Positions 12,721 through 26,072 of a stretch of 64,000 nucleotides of DNA are shown here, piece after piece. The notes under the pieces were generated by a model. That model saw nothing but the letters and a program-made list of their open reading frames with translations. It was not told the origin of the DNA and ran no database searches. A program made the position numbers and the translations under genes. This DNA is from Ascidia mentula (taxonomy: Eukaryota > Chordata > Ascidiacea > Phlebobranchia > Ascidiidae): positions 11,780,001 through 11,844,000 of the forward strand of contig OX387198.1 of the NCBI GenBank assembly GCA_947561715.1, read 5' to 3'. The stretch's first letter is position 1. Every line of letters starts with the position of its first letter.

Positions 12721-15700
12721 ATGCAGCTTTGGAGCGTTTTGACATTAATTCTGTGTGCCGTCGGCCTTTTCGGGAATTCCATTGTTATTGCCTTCAGTGT
12801 GATATGGAGAGATCTGAGGAAATCGACGTCGAGTTGGTATGGGTTGTTAACCTTTTAGCACAAAAGTCAAACTGTGGTCTTGTTGGTATTAATACCATGC
12901 AAAACAACCTTCTTGTTAGGTTACAATTGTAGTAATTTTTTTGTGGGAATGCCATTACACATAGAGACAATGGGAAATAATTTAAGGAAGTACCGATTCA
13001 GACCCCCAAAAAACTTATATTTTCCAGAACGATTATAATTTAAAGGTTACTTCAACAAGCCATACCAAATAAGGTTTTGCTCATGGATCGCAAGTTTAAG
13101 CACCTCCAACCCTGAAACAACTTATGCTCTATACTTTTTTACCACGGTTTTTATCGCGAAACAGATTATTTATAAACTGTCTTACCGACTCAAGTAAAAT
13201 GACAAAATCCTGCAGATGAATACCAGCGGATAACAACCTTGTTGTTTCGTGTTTCCATTTCACGAAATTAGTTGTAACCTCATTAGTGTAAAAGCTAGAC
13301 GGTGACCATACTTGAAATGACACGGCCGAACGCGACTGTCATGACGTCATGCTAACAACATATTTCCAGGCATAGCAATGCAGCAAAAAGTCGCATGTGC
13401 TTCACAAAAAGTTCACAAAAGTAGTCACAATGACTCTAAAATATGTAATTTTTGTTTTTGTTTTTGATTATTTATTTTTTCACAATGATTTTTTTGTGTA
13501 ATTTTTTCTGATTACTAGGTATATTTTTCAAATGGCGATGGCGGACACGCTGTACCTCATGTCCTTACCGTTCAACGTGGCACAAGACGAAAGCGAAATG
13601 TGGATCTTCCCAGTCTGGTTTTGTCCTTTGAAAAATTCCCTTCTATACCTGAACATCTACGCTTCAGTGGTGTTTCTTTCGGTACCAGACTTTGATATAA
13701 AAATACAAACTACCACAATGCATCAAAAAATATATGTGAAACAACCAAAACATGTAAATAATGAAAAGACCGGATGACAGTAAATAAATAATCTGTACTT
13801 GGACAAAAAAAAACAGTTTCACCTCTGTTCCATTAATAGATCTGTCTTGATAGCACATATTTCCAATGCCAGATACTCAGCGTTGACCGTTACATCGCCG
13901 TGTGTCGACCGTTTTCGGAAGTTCTACAAAAGTTCCGGAGTCGTCGTGCGATGTACATCGTAACAGCGGTGGTGTGGGTAGTGGCTGCTTGTTGCTGTAT
14001 TCCTGTTCTGAGGAATAGCTTCGTGTTTGAGTTGTTCCATATCTGTATGTAAGTATAGCGTGTAACCGAAACTGACCTTTTTCGACAAAAACGAGATGTC
14101 AGTAAATTGAACCACGGTTCCATACAAATATCACAAAGCCCGGTCACATTTTCTTAAAAATCAGTAACAAACAACAACATTGTTTGCACATACGTAATTC
14201 CAATATCCAAAGCGCTATGGATGATTATCTGAATTGATTAACGTAAGAAAAAAAATCGTTTTAATAAACTCGTAAGAAAGCAATTTAAGAACACCTGTAA
14301 GTGTAAAAGTTACTAAATTAGTCAATGTAAGCCAGTTAAAGAAATCGAATACTTCTCTCACTAATTAACTGCCATAACCGAAACACTCATTGAGGCTTGC
14401 TTCCACCGATTTGTTGCGAAACACTTCCTTGTGAAGTTTAAAACAAGTGTCAGTTTTTTGGAAAAAAATTTGAATTAATTATTTGACATTAATGCAATTG
14501 TTTACTTCATTTGGAAGTAAAAGTTCCGCCATCCCCTTTTTCGCACCAAAGTCTGGTTGTTTCGCGGCATATCAAGCGACTGTGTGTGTTTTTTCGCGAT
14601 AACAGCTGCCTGGTGGTTGTGAAACAAAACGTGCGTTTTGAATGAGGTAGAGGCCAAACTGATAACAACTCTGCAAGTTATTTAAAATATTACATGAATT
14701 TGTCCCTGCTACTCAATCAAAAAACACAAATTGATCTGCGCGTGAACAAATTTCCACAACATGCATTCTCCCTGAAATAGTCACAGAACCGATTACCGTG
14801 ACCAAAGCAACTGTGATTTAATTCCATGCATATAATTTATTTATAACAAAGTTTGCACTTTTATTGAATAGATTCCAATTTCCTCCTGATCGTTTGGATT
14901 TTTTTTCCAGTTTGCAGGATTTCTACAACAACAGGTAAGTTGTCACACAAAGCTTACTAACTTTTATCCGACGTTGACCCAATCTTGTTGTTTGCAGTAC
15001 CAACTACGAATACTACAATTTTTCATCAGATTACGAGTAAGTGTACACCATGTAATGAAAGCGGTACCACGAAAAAAAGACCAGTTTATCATATTTACAT
15101 ACTTTTTCAGGTTGCACAACTACAGTGACTACGCAGATCTGATCACGAGCGACTTTGAGGGCGATTCGTATGAATGTTCTTACAAAAATGAACCCATAGC
15201 CCTGAAACGGATGGTAATATTCAACTTTGCGGTGATGTACGCCGTTCCTCTTGCTGTAAGTTTTGCATCAGTAAACAGCTTAAATATATGCATCGTTGCG
15301 AATGCTGCATTCAAGGCCGACCCAAGTTTGTTTTCAACCCTAGGAACGTTTCATTTTTTCTCCCCTTTTCAGCCCCAAATGCTGTTTATTGAATTACTAC
15401 ATCGGATAGCGGGTTTTTTTACTGTACCAATAGGAAAGGGTATCGCGGTATATAATTTTCGGTGCATGGGTATATGGCGCTTTTTACAAAACCAATCAAT
15501 TTTGCGTAACCGTCCGGGCTGTGCCCCCCTAGTCAGTTTCCTGGTTCGGACGCATCCGCCCTGGCTCCGTTATTTGGCAAATCTTCGTAATTTTTTTCCA
15601 AATGAACTCCATTAAAAACAAAATAAATCAACATTTGGTTTTCAATTGCGCTTTTTCTCTTGTTTTGAACTCAATAAGGAGTTTCTTGATTCTCCCTCGA

Positions 15701-16736
15701 AATAATATTAAGTCCATTTACTGACCTGCTATGAGACTTTTCGTATGTTCATGAGCCAAAGACTGGTGAGGACAGTTTCTATACGTCAGCACTTTATTTT
15801 GCGATGGGAACTACAAGAACACCAGCCTAGGCTACTATATATTTACACTGCGGAGCAATAATGTTTAGGTCATGACGATATGCTACGGTTTGCTGATCCA
15901 CCGCCTTACGCGCAACGGTTCTTCTTCACAAACTGCATCAAGGAGCGGTAGGACTTCTATGAGGAACCGACAAATCACGGTCATGTGTGCTATCCTTGTA
16001 ACCTCCTTTGCCGGGATGTGCCTTCCCTTCCAAATGATACACGTTGGAAAGTTGGTCGGAATTCCCATCGAGGTATAAAACAACTGGTCGTCGTGTTGTG
16101 GCCAGGAAATACTAAGATGTAAAACGGATTGGAAACAATGTGTAACGGTTTTTTTATGTAGAGTCACCACTGCACGAGTTGGCACAACGTTGGTGCATTG
16201 CTAATCATTCTCAACTCTGCACTCAATCCTTACCTTTACAGCTTCCTGTGCAACAAGTTTCGACGCCGGTTGAGGTCGGGAGATTGTTAACTTGTTTATA
16301 TGATAGTTTAACCATCCGTATATATATATACAAACTGTTTAAAAGATGCACAGGATTAATAGCCTAGTTAAATTTTTTAAACATCACTGAATTTCCTGTC
16401 AACAGGGACCATGTACCTATAAGATTGTCGCCTTTGGCTTATTTTCATAAATGCTTGCAAAATTTAGTAACCAACTATATGTAACACAGGGCGTTGGTGA
16501 TGAAGCTGGCAAACCAACAAACACCCTCTGGGTCGAGGCGAACTTCTAAAAGCAGTGGATGTAGCGGCAGTTCCGCCGTCAAAATGTCAATGCTAAGAAG
16601 GTAAGTTTAAAATACTGGTTCTGTTTCTCGAATTGAACTGATTATTACTGACAGGAAGTCGCACACTTCAAACAGAAGCAAGGATTCGACCTCTGCGCCA
16701 CTAGGTAGCGATAAAGTTGTGGAGGAAGAGAAGTAG
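12721..16736 (+). CDS. Receptor 1: divergent class A peptide-type GPCR
   Basis: Exons: 12721-12836 (TM1), 13519-13681 (TM2-TM3), 13873-14048 (DRY-TM4), 14911-14934, 14998-15036 (tiny ECL2 exons), 15111-15255 (ECL2 end, TM5), 15869-16072 (TM5-TM6), 16162-16274 (TM7), 16490-16600 and 16655-16736 (tail, TAG). Phases agree throughout; 390 codons from ATG 12721. Motifs: GLFGNSIV in TM1, MADTLYLMSLPF in TM2, SVDRYIAVCRPF at the end of TM3, NSALNPYLYSFLC in TM7. The paralogues carry an N-terminal exon ending in phase 1. Here a matching acceptor would be AAAG before 12704, so the true start may lie upstream. Oddities: the TM6 motif is MCLPFQ, so the usual Trp6.48 is Cys. ECL2 is short and very rich in Tyr, Asp and Glu. 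The GTCGGG donor after TM7 is weak but keeps the family's 113-nt exon length. The ligand is unknown. Confidence 0.82.
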
Positions 16737-17335
16737 AGACTTGGACTTAAAGATGAAATGATCAGGGATCATCATCGCTATATTACCTGAAGCGAATTTA
16801 TACGCATCCGTATGGATTCAGAGATTGTAGTATTCGCAATACTTACATTGTAGCATTTTTAATACATTTGTACATGAATGTTCATTTTATTTTGCGACAA
16901 TTATTCTCGATTCAACTTTGTGGAAAATGTTTTTTTAGTTTGGTGGGAATGAACCGAGGATTTAAGATAAACTGCGAAATTCATTTCGGTCATAACACGC
17001 ACCTTTAGTCGCGCCAAATTATTGTATTTAAATGAATAGGTAAATCAGACTATATTGTAATAATTTCCTGTACGTTAATTGGACCCCATCCCTGTGTATG
17101 GGCTATTGACGTAACGGAACAACCAACAAGGGAAAACCAGACGGTGCCAAGCTTGGAAACTTTAGACCAGAAAGGCTGTTCACATATAGTACAGCTGTAG
17201 GGGAAAAAGACAATTTGCACTTAGGTATAGAAACATAATTTTCAATGTGAAGATTTTGTTCTGGATTTGACCACAAATAGAAAGGTGTTTACTACTTATT
17301 CAAATCTTTGCAAGCGATTTGCAACAGACGTCAGT
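16737..17335. other. Spacer between receptors 1 and 2
   Basis: About 600 AT-rich bases holding the 3' UTR of receptor 1 and the presumed promoter/5' UTR of receptor 2. No repeat, RNA gene or clear core promoter motif was seen. Confidence 0.4.
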
Positions 17336-20300
17336 ATGTCTTTTAATTTTACTGAGGCAGATGACTCAAGCGACTACGAGTATCCAGGTAAGAATAATTT
17401 ACAAACGTTTAAAGCTATTTCGAATCACCTTCAATGTAATAACTCTCTCACTGGTTGCTCTCACAGTTCATCCATTGGAAGACCTAATCGTGCCGGTAAC
17501 GATTTGTTCGTTGGTGATATTGGTCTTTGGGCTAATCGGAAATATCATCGTCATCTCCATTATTGTCATTTTAAAGGAATACCGAAAGTCTGTAACACAT
17601 TGGTAGGATACAAAAGTCTCAACAAACCATGTTTGTGGCAATGAAAGAAGTTTAAAGGAAACTAAACAATATTGTTGTTTACAACAATGCTTTTCAAAGC
17701 AGATAGACCAATACATTTTTAAAACCAGCCACTATTATAAGATTATCATAATTAAACACAATAAACATTTATAAAATACTATTTTTTAGTCCGGCGTTGT
17801 GACAATAAAACAATCACTTTCGTACGTTTTTTGTTGTCCGTTTAAAATTAACCTTCACATCATTACAGTGAATGTATTCCTGATATGCATAATTCAATAC
17901 ACTTCTTGCCGGTTGTTATGCATAAAGAACTGATAATTGCAACGATGCATCAGTAGTTTAGGCTACTTTAAGCTTCTGTTTGTAACACACAGTAATTGTC
18001 AACAGCTACATGCTTCAACTGGCGATAGCCGACTTCCTATTTCTCCTTACTATTCCAATCAACGTGACAGAGATTATTAACATGCGATGGATATTTCCGG
18101 AGTGGGTTTGCAAGCTCAAGGAAACAACACTTTTTCTCAACTACTACGCTTCCGTTATTTTGCTGATGGTAAGAAAATACTTCAAGAGATTTTTTGCCCA
18201 TTTTTGCGCATTACCTGCCTGTTGTTTAGGTTATGAGTGTGGATCGTTATTTAGCAATTTGTTACCCGTTTTCGCCCAAGACGAGGATGTTGCGGTCCCT
18301 GAAATCGGCTGTGATTGTCAGCACCGCAGTTTGGTGCATCAGTCTTTTATTTTGCACCCCTGTGATGTTGTACATTCACCTTTCCGGAATAGCTCCCTTC
18401 TGTTATTGCGCGTGAGTTGATTTGTCAATATTTAGTTCATTTTAAGGGAGAATGCCCTTCAGAATTGAGCGTAAATCTGAAATCTGCGAAAAGGTAACCG
18501 TGGGAATAACGAAATACATCAAAGCGCTCCGTTTGATTTTCCAGCTACCAGTTTCCAAGCGACGAGCCCCCCAACAATCTAACACCTTTACTGTGTTCGA
18601 GATTGACTGGTCTCGATCTTGAAACATGTGCAGATTTGATCCAGCCGGCTCCTGGTAGCACCAAGTACTGTCAGTAAGTGGGATCGTTATATTAATAAAA
18701 ACCCAAATTTAACTGTTTTTAATCCTGGCTGTATTTTGTTTTGAAATTTTTGAAAAATAGTATAGAAAAAATAAAACTGTGTCAAAAAGCGCACAGAGCG
18801 CCAATAAATGACTTTAAGAACAGATCAAGAAGAATTGTAAAAAAAAATTAAAATATAGATGTCCTTGTGTCAAACGCAGTTTATTGCAGAGAATATATGT
18901 TTCACTAAAAAAGCATCTTCAGTTCTAAAGTAAAGTGAAACGAAAAACAAAAGTAAAATGCTGAAAATAAAATGTTAAAACAGGCCGAACATATATGCTG
19001 CCGGTGCTAACTACCTCAAGGTCACTCTGACTAGCAATGTCAGGTGACCTACATGCGGGGTGTAGCACCGCGGCCTCGGGCATGCGTTGCTGCGTAAATA
19101 GAACGTTGGGCGTATCACGTGATCGCACCTGTGTCACGCACAACAAGTGGCGTTTGAAAAAGGTTGATTTTCAAGAAAAAAATATTAAAAGGAGAATTCT
19201 GGTTGCTATTACTTTTTTTTTAGCATAAAGACCTAAGCAGAATGTTTGAATAACATTTATTTTTTTATCTTAGTGTCATTAAACCCGCACTCATCCAAGT
19301 ATTCATGAATATGACGTAAGTATATGTTTGTAATTTGTTGCCAAGGCTTTAGCTGAGAGCGATTTATTTTTCAGTGGTCCCCCACCACCAGTGGAACCTA
19401 GGTCATTCGCCGGATGCTTTTACGATGATGTGCCGTCGGGATTTAAAAACTTTATTATTTGCAACTTCGCCATTATGTACATTTTGCCAGTGATAGTAAG
19501 GATTTATTTCTATGTATTTCGCACAAGGAATACAATACAAGATTGGTCTTCCAAGTAAAATCCAAGTAGATTTATAGTTGCTTACGTAATTTGTCATTAG
19601 TTTTTTTGAAAGCGAACTCATTCGTTGCAAAATAAACGCCAAGTAAAAGCTCAACAAATATCTTGTAATTCCACTCCCCTTGCGCAGCTTTTTTTAACCT
19701 AAATACATAAAAGTGGCAACAATATTTTCTCTTGCCCTTATGATGAACACAGGTCGTGTTTCACATGTCTGCTTAGCACGTCCAGCATTCTAATTTTGAC
19801 TTTCCTAATCAACGTTATTCGCTCTCAACTGTTTTGCACCTATTTTCTCTTTGTTGCCAGATTATGGGGATTTGCTACGGCCTGATTGTTAGGCACGTGC
19901 GTGCGAGTAACCAAGCAACGGTATCAAAAAACTCACCAGCAGCAAATAAACGGGGATCAAGAAAACAGCGAGGATCCGTGGCACCAAAACGGGTTACAAT
20001 CTTGTGTGGATCGCTTGTGTTCAGCTTCATAGTTCTATGGTTACCGTTCCACGGAAATCACCTGGCTAAGATGTCTGGGATTTTGGAGAATGCCCCGGTT
20101 TGTTTTCACTGTTTAAAAAATGGCTTCGATGCAGGATGGTAACGATGACAGTGAATCTTATGACCTGTGGTATCAGTTCAAAAGTCTCACTATATAACTG
20201 TAACTTGTATTTACAGCACAAAGTGTGCGACAGCTTACACTTTGCGGGATCGGTAATGATTTTCGCCAACTCAGTGGTGAACCCATTCCTCTACAATTTT

Positions 20301-20823
20301 TTGTCGCAGGACTTTTGTAGCAGAGGCAGGTGAGAAAAAAGCGATTTGGGAACATTTTTGTTGGGAAATTTTTGACAAGTTAATATCATTTATTACCTTG
20401 TCAATAAATGAAATTTTTATAGAGCTGCGCTGAATGTGATTAAAAAGGCGTTCGGTTGCAAAGTCTCAGCTCCTCCATCTGCCGGAAGAAACCGCATTGC
20501 AAGCAAGGAGGATGCCAGTTCCCGCAGGACGATCCATTACGTTACATCGATGTCACGTTTGCAAAAGTAAGCACAAATACATATATTTAAAGTAGAAAGT
20601 TTTTGTGCAAAACGGCGCAAGTTAGAAATACGTACTTTTTGGGTGGAGGCATTTTTAGGTTGAAAAGGCCACTAAAAAATAGAATGTAACCTTCTTTTTT
20701 CTTAGGTCAAGGTCTGAGGAAAATGTGTCGAAAGCCAGACGTGTCCTGTCGCAGTCGGAGGACACACTAGTCAACCCATCGTTTGGAGAAAAAATAACAG
20801 TCGAAGTGGCACAAACGCCTTAA
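17336..20823 (+). CDS. Receptor 2: class A peptide-type GPCR
   Basis: Exons: 17336-17387, 17467-17602, 18006-18168, 18230-18411, 18545-18673, 19274-19315, 19375-19495, 19861-20097, 20217-20329, 20423-20566, 20706-20823 (TAA). Phases agree; 478 codons. The N-terminus is acidic with Tyr (DDSSDYEYP) and has an N-glycosylation sequon. Motifs: GLIGNIIVISII (TM1), LQLAIADFLFLLTIP (TM2), SVDRYLAICYPF (TM3), ICYGLIVRHV (TM5), KRVTILC and LWLPFHGNH (TM6), NSVVNPFLYNFL (TM7). ECL2 (about 90 residues) is split over three exons with four or more Cys. The C-tail is Ser/Arg/Lys-rich. Closest relative in the window is receptor 3. One oddity: the split codon before TM2, Trp in the paralogues, reads Cys here because the exon starts C rather than G. 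By family it should be a G-protein-coupled plasma-membrane peptide receptor. The ligand is not predictable. Confidence 0.88.
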
Positions 20824-22856
20824 ACTGGGAATAAACTGGAATATCGGTTACTTTGTACATAGAAAAACAGAACATTCAGTTATTATCGAGTTTTATTTGA
20901 AGCTGTAAGAGAAATGTAAGGAGAATGTAAAGCACTTTTGTTGAATTTTTATTCCGCTGTTTCAAAATGCTTGTTGTGTTTAATTGCTGTCTTTAGACTT
21001 TAAATGAAAACAGAACTTAGTATTTTTGACCCTAGTATTTTCCAGCACGCAAGTTAACAGCGAACTTTCCATTTTTGTGATAGTCATGTAAAATCTTGTC
21101 AAAAATTAATAGAATTTTGGTATTACATGGACTGGTGTTATTGTTGTGCAAATCGCTGTGGTTGAGCTCTTGGCGCTATTGTGCTGCTGTTACAAACGTT
21201 GGGGAATAAAACACTGTCAAAAAAGGACTTACTTTAATGACTGAAAATGTATTTGTGCTAATAAACTGCTATTTTCGGGAAGTCAGATGCGTTGCACGTA
21301 AAGTTTATTGAGTTATATTAATTTTTTGAACGCAGTTTCGTGAGGCAGAGAGTTGTTGGCAACCAACTTTTAAAAAACATGCAATATACACAACAGCATG
21401 AAGTGCAATAATTCATCTAAATTGGATTGAAATTGGAAAGTCTTCGAAGAGTACATTTGCTTCTCACAAGGAAAAAAGCAAGGCATATAACCTTCATTAC
21501 GCATATGGGCAGCGTTACCATTGACCAGGACCAAAAAATAAACACGCTGCTGTAAGGTCGTACCTACCTCACCAGCAAACGGTTGAATCCGAATAAGCAG
21601 TTTATTTTCAGGCTATGGAAATAAATACCAAGTCGGCGAATAGCTTGTAGAGTCTCAGTAATAATAGCAGTGTCTTGTCACCGAATAGAAAATCAAAGAT
21701 AAAACGATGATTCCTCATAGAGTAGAATCGAGGCCAATGCAAAGAGCCCAATTAACAGGCGCACATGACTATTTATACTTGGATTGGTTTAATCATGTGC
21801 TGTTATACATCAATTGGGTTAATATAAAACAATAACAAAGGTGTAGTGTGACATAGGTATAGAAGAACATTTTATGTGATAAACAGGTTGTTAAATGTAT
21901 CACTTTACTCGAGAACATGCGATGGATTAATCTTTTAAGGTTGTGTTTACACTTGGGTCGAAAGTTGCGAAATATTCAATACATCTGGTAACGGGGCTTG
22001 CAAATGCTTGTGCAAAGCTGCAAAAGAAATGAATTATGCAATACTTGTGCAATGCTGCACACAAAACATTACGCAATACAAGTACTGGTTTCTCTAACGT
22101 TTGCTACACTGCATTGTGTTGCCGAAATGGACGGACAAGTCGGGCTGCATTGTGTTGAATTTATTTCACACACTTTGATTAATTTTGGAGGAAATTGTGT
22201 GACGTGAATTTGAGGATGACTTTTTTTGGACGGCGGCAGGATGGTGTCTTTTGGTGGAGGTAAAGAGATAATATTTTTAAATTTGTTTCTAGCACGACTG
22301 GTCCGTCCCAAAACGCAATATCACTGGCAATCTGTATTGAATGAAAAATTAAGATTGCTTAGATAAGAAAACGAAGCACCTATGTCCGAAATAAAAACAT
22401 TTGTATTTTCAAGACACAAATCTAATGAATACAGACGTATGGCAACTCGCACGTAGGCCAAATCATTCCATAAGGAGAAAAAGGTCCCGACGTTGCACTA
22501 AATTTAACAAAACATTTGGCGACACAATTACTAAACTATGCCAGTTTTGTCCTAATTCGAAGCATTTATAAGTTGCAACGTCAGCAGAATTCTAACTGCT
22601 GGCCCTAATATTGTCAGTACGATCGAACTTCCCACACACCTACGGCAAAAACTTGTATTCAAATCACTATCTATCGGGCCTGTATTATTTGCATTCTTAC
22701 CGTCTTCCCGTGCGTTATTAAGTGCTCTACCAGTGATTTATAAAGTGTGACGGGGTGAATATCTTGGACAAACACATACAGTGAGTATATACTAAACATA
22801 AACTGCTCTTTTATGTTGAGGTATAGAAGAAAATTAGAACATTCACCTGTGCCAGA
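20824..22856. other. Intergenic region between receptors 2 and 3
   Basis: About 2 kb. An AATAAA at 21205-21210 could end the receptor 2 transcript. The remainder is AT-rich with short unsupported reading frames. No transposon ends or RNA genes were recognised. Confidence 0.4.
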
Positions 22857-25800
22857 ATGTCTTATAACTTTTCGGAATCCATTCAATCGAGTGATGCTGG
22901 TAAGAAAGGAATAGAACGACAATCTGTTTATGAAAACTTAGCTCGCCTTATGTTAAATATTAAACACAAATGTTCCATTTATAATATTAGTTTGGGTGTC
23001 TTTTTTCGCTAAGGTAAGATGTATTTTTTTGGAAAATTATATTAATCGAATTTATTTCTATATTGCCATGGCTAAACGCCCAATCCACCGAGCTTAAACA
23101 GTAAAATATAAAAAATTTATGTTCATAACTCGACATCAGTATTTACAGTTACAGATTTGATGAAGACGAACGTACCTTTTATCATTTGTTCGCTGGTAAT
23201 ATGTGCCTGTGGTATCGTCGGCAACTTTATCGTCATCTCCATCATCGTAATCTTACAAGAGTATCGGAAAACCGTGACACACTGGTATTCCTGTAGAAAT
23301 TCTGTCCATAGAATAAAATAATACCTAAATAACAGCAACAGCGTCCCACCTTTTTTGTGCTGAAAACCGGGTTTAAATCGATTTATTTTGCTGTATTTGG
23401 CATTACATAGGTACATGCTGCAATTAGCAATAGCGGACTCTTTATTTTTGCTGGCTATTCCGTTTAATGTATCGGAAACAATTCACCATCAATGGATATT
23501 TCCTGAGTGGTTGTGCAAAACGAAGCAGACCGTGTTGTTTTTGAACTACTATGCATCCGTGATGTTTTTAGCGGTAGGTGAAATATTTGGTTTGGATAAT
23601 AATTGTAACCTCAGTGCTCTTTAAAAGTGTAAATAATAGAAGATATTCGTTTATCTCTGGTACGAGTTGTTTTGATTTCTAAACAACAAATTATTTTTTT
23701 TACGTATTCAAGTTTAAGTTTTAAAGCTAAAACAAATCGTTTGAATTTGGCAGAAATCGTCGTGTGGCAGTGCAACAAACAAGTAATATCGAATTAAAGC
23801 CATTTTGTATGCGATGTGGTAATATCGTATCTACGAAAACTTTACTATTACAATAGTGCTGAACTATTATAGTGAATCCAACCCTATCCTCCATATTAAT
23901 TTTGATAATGTATTCAGATAATGAGCATTGATCGTTATGTTGCGATATGCCACGCATTTTCAACGAAAATTGGAATCCTGAGGACGCCCAGGGCAGCCAT
24001 GTTCATCAGTGCTGCAGCGTGGGGTATAAGTCTTCTATTCTGCACTCCAATAATGCTCTTCGCGCACACAGCTGGAATCGACCCGCACTGTACATGCACG
24101 TAGGTTAACTGAATGCTGATCCGGTGTCTTTACCAATGTACGTTGCACCAGTCTGCTTATGACGTCGACTCGAAACTTTGTTTACGTTGTAAACATAGCC
24201 TGTGGGAACTATGATGAATAACAAGCTATAACATAGCGATAAAACTGTAGATGTCAAATTGTCCATTGTGGGTTGCAGATACCAGTTTCCCAGCAGTCTA
24301 CCTCAGGACGCTTCAGCAGTTTGTCCGCTCGTCACTGACCAACTTGAGAAGTGCAAGAGGATTCTTACGCCGGCTCCCGGCAGCAGCAAATTCTGCCAGT
24401 AAGCTGCACTAATAGAAGTTTTAATAAAAATGTGTTACCTGCCAAGGGAGTTTCGTGGTTTGCTTCAGGTCCCTGCGACACAAATACATACAGAAAAAAC
24501 ATATGGGTCGTATATTTACATTTTCAATTCCATAAAGCGTGTTTCTGAACGATATAAACCACATGGTGTAGATCAGGATAATCGAAACGTCGCATGTCCC
24601 TTTATTGTCGCATTCGTTATTCAAATATCAAATTTGCGCCACTATAATCTTGGAAGTTACGTGAAATCATTGAGAAATTAAACTTTAACAATTGATATTT
24701 TGTGGACGTCTAGTGTTCCTTCAAGTGGTTTCAACGAACTCCTGTTAAACATTACGTAAGTATTTATGTGACTAATCATAAGTAGATGAATATTCCTTCT
24801 GTTTCGTAGTCTTGGTATTCAGCCTTCGATTTCTACTCAGAACAACGTGACAAATGGAGTGTCACAAGGAGGCGCTGTTGCGCCTCAATGTACTTACCGT
24901 AGTTCACCATCCGGATTCAGAAGTTTGCTTATTTTCAATTTCGCCGTTATGTATGTTTTCCCTGTGATGGTAGGTGTACAAGATTTCGACATACAAATTA
25001 CGACGGGTTTTAACAGTTTGAAGAAGCCAACCTTAAATTTCATTCAGTTATAATCCTTGTTTAAAAAATCACATTGCAAATACAAAACTTTGTGGAGGTT
25101 TGCAGATTATGGGGATTTGCTACGGCCTCATCATCCGACATGTTCGCGTGACTAGCCTCGCTTTGGGAAATAGCAGGTCTCCATCGGCCGGCAAAAGAAG
25201 GGGAAAGAAGGGAAACGTGTCAATGGTGACGTCAAGGCGGGTTACAATTATGTGCGCGACGCTTGTGTTTAGTTTCACTGTGCTTTGGTTGCCATTCCAC
25301 TCCACTCACCTTGCTAAGATATCCGGAATTTTGGAAAGTGCACAGGTGTTTTATAATGTTGGTTAAGAGTAATACCATTAAATTTGCGGTTTATATTTAA
25401 ATTAAAAGACATTTACCAGTTATACCGCACTATTCTAACTGTCCGGTGGTAAACGAAGTAAATTTGCGCAGGCGAATTTATGCGTCAACTTATCGCTGGC
25501 GGGAACAATTCTAGCTTACATGAATTCGGTTTTAAATCCTGTTCTGTACAACTTTCTATCCAGGGGTTTTTGCAACAGATGCAGGTTGGTATATTTGAAG
25601 TTGTCACACGTGCAGCCGGATCGTTTCACAAATAGTTTCAAGAAATATTAGCGGCCTTTACAGGGGCAAACAACTTAATTAAAATGTTTTCAAATTATTA
25701 TTAATATGTCAGAGCAGCATGTGATGTCGTCAAAAAAGCGTTTGGTTGTAACGCCGATGGAGCACTATCCAGTGGTGAAAGACGCATTGCAAGCAGAGCG

Positions 25801-26072
25801 GAAACCAATGGAAGGGCGGGAGTCAATACGCCCACAACGATGTCGAAGATACGCAGGTATACACAAAACACCTTTTGTTTTTGATGTCTCAAAATCTGTA
25901 ATGATGCATAAGATGCAAATATTACTACAGTCAGTAGATATTATTACCCCAATTGTTCTGTGCTGCCATCAAAATATATAAAACATTCAGATCTAGGTCA
26001 GACGAAAACCTTTCTGGAGAGATACATTCTCAAGGGAAGCAGAAAACTGAGGATCTACGCAACTCCAGTTAG
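22857..26072 (+). CDS. Receptor 3: class A peptide-type GPCR
   Basis: Exons: 22857-22899, 23149-23284, 23411-23573, 23918-24099, 24279-24398, 24714-24755, 24810-24969, 25106-25345, 25472-25584, 25713-25856, 25997-26072 (TAG). Phases agree; 472 codons. The short N-terminus carries NFS. Motifs: GIVGNFIVISII (TM1), LQLAIADSLFLLAIPF (TM2), SIDRYVAICHAF (TM3), MGICYGLIIRHV (TM5), RRVTIMC and LWLPFHSTH (TM6), NSVLNPVLYNFL (TM7). ECL2 is about 98 residues over three exons with Cys at several places. Loop, TM5-TM6 and tail exons align with receptor 2, so the two are a tandem pair. The exon 2 start is chosen by homology with receptor 2; an acceptor 8 nt upstream (CATCAG) would also stay in frame. The donor GTATTC after TM1 is weak. 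Confidence 0.88.
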
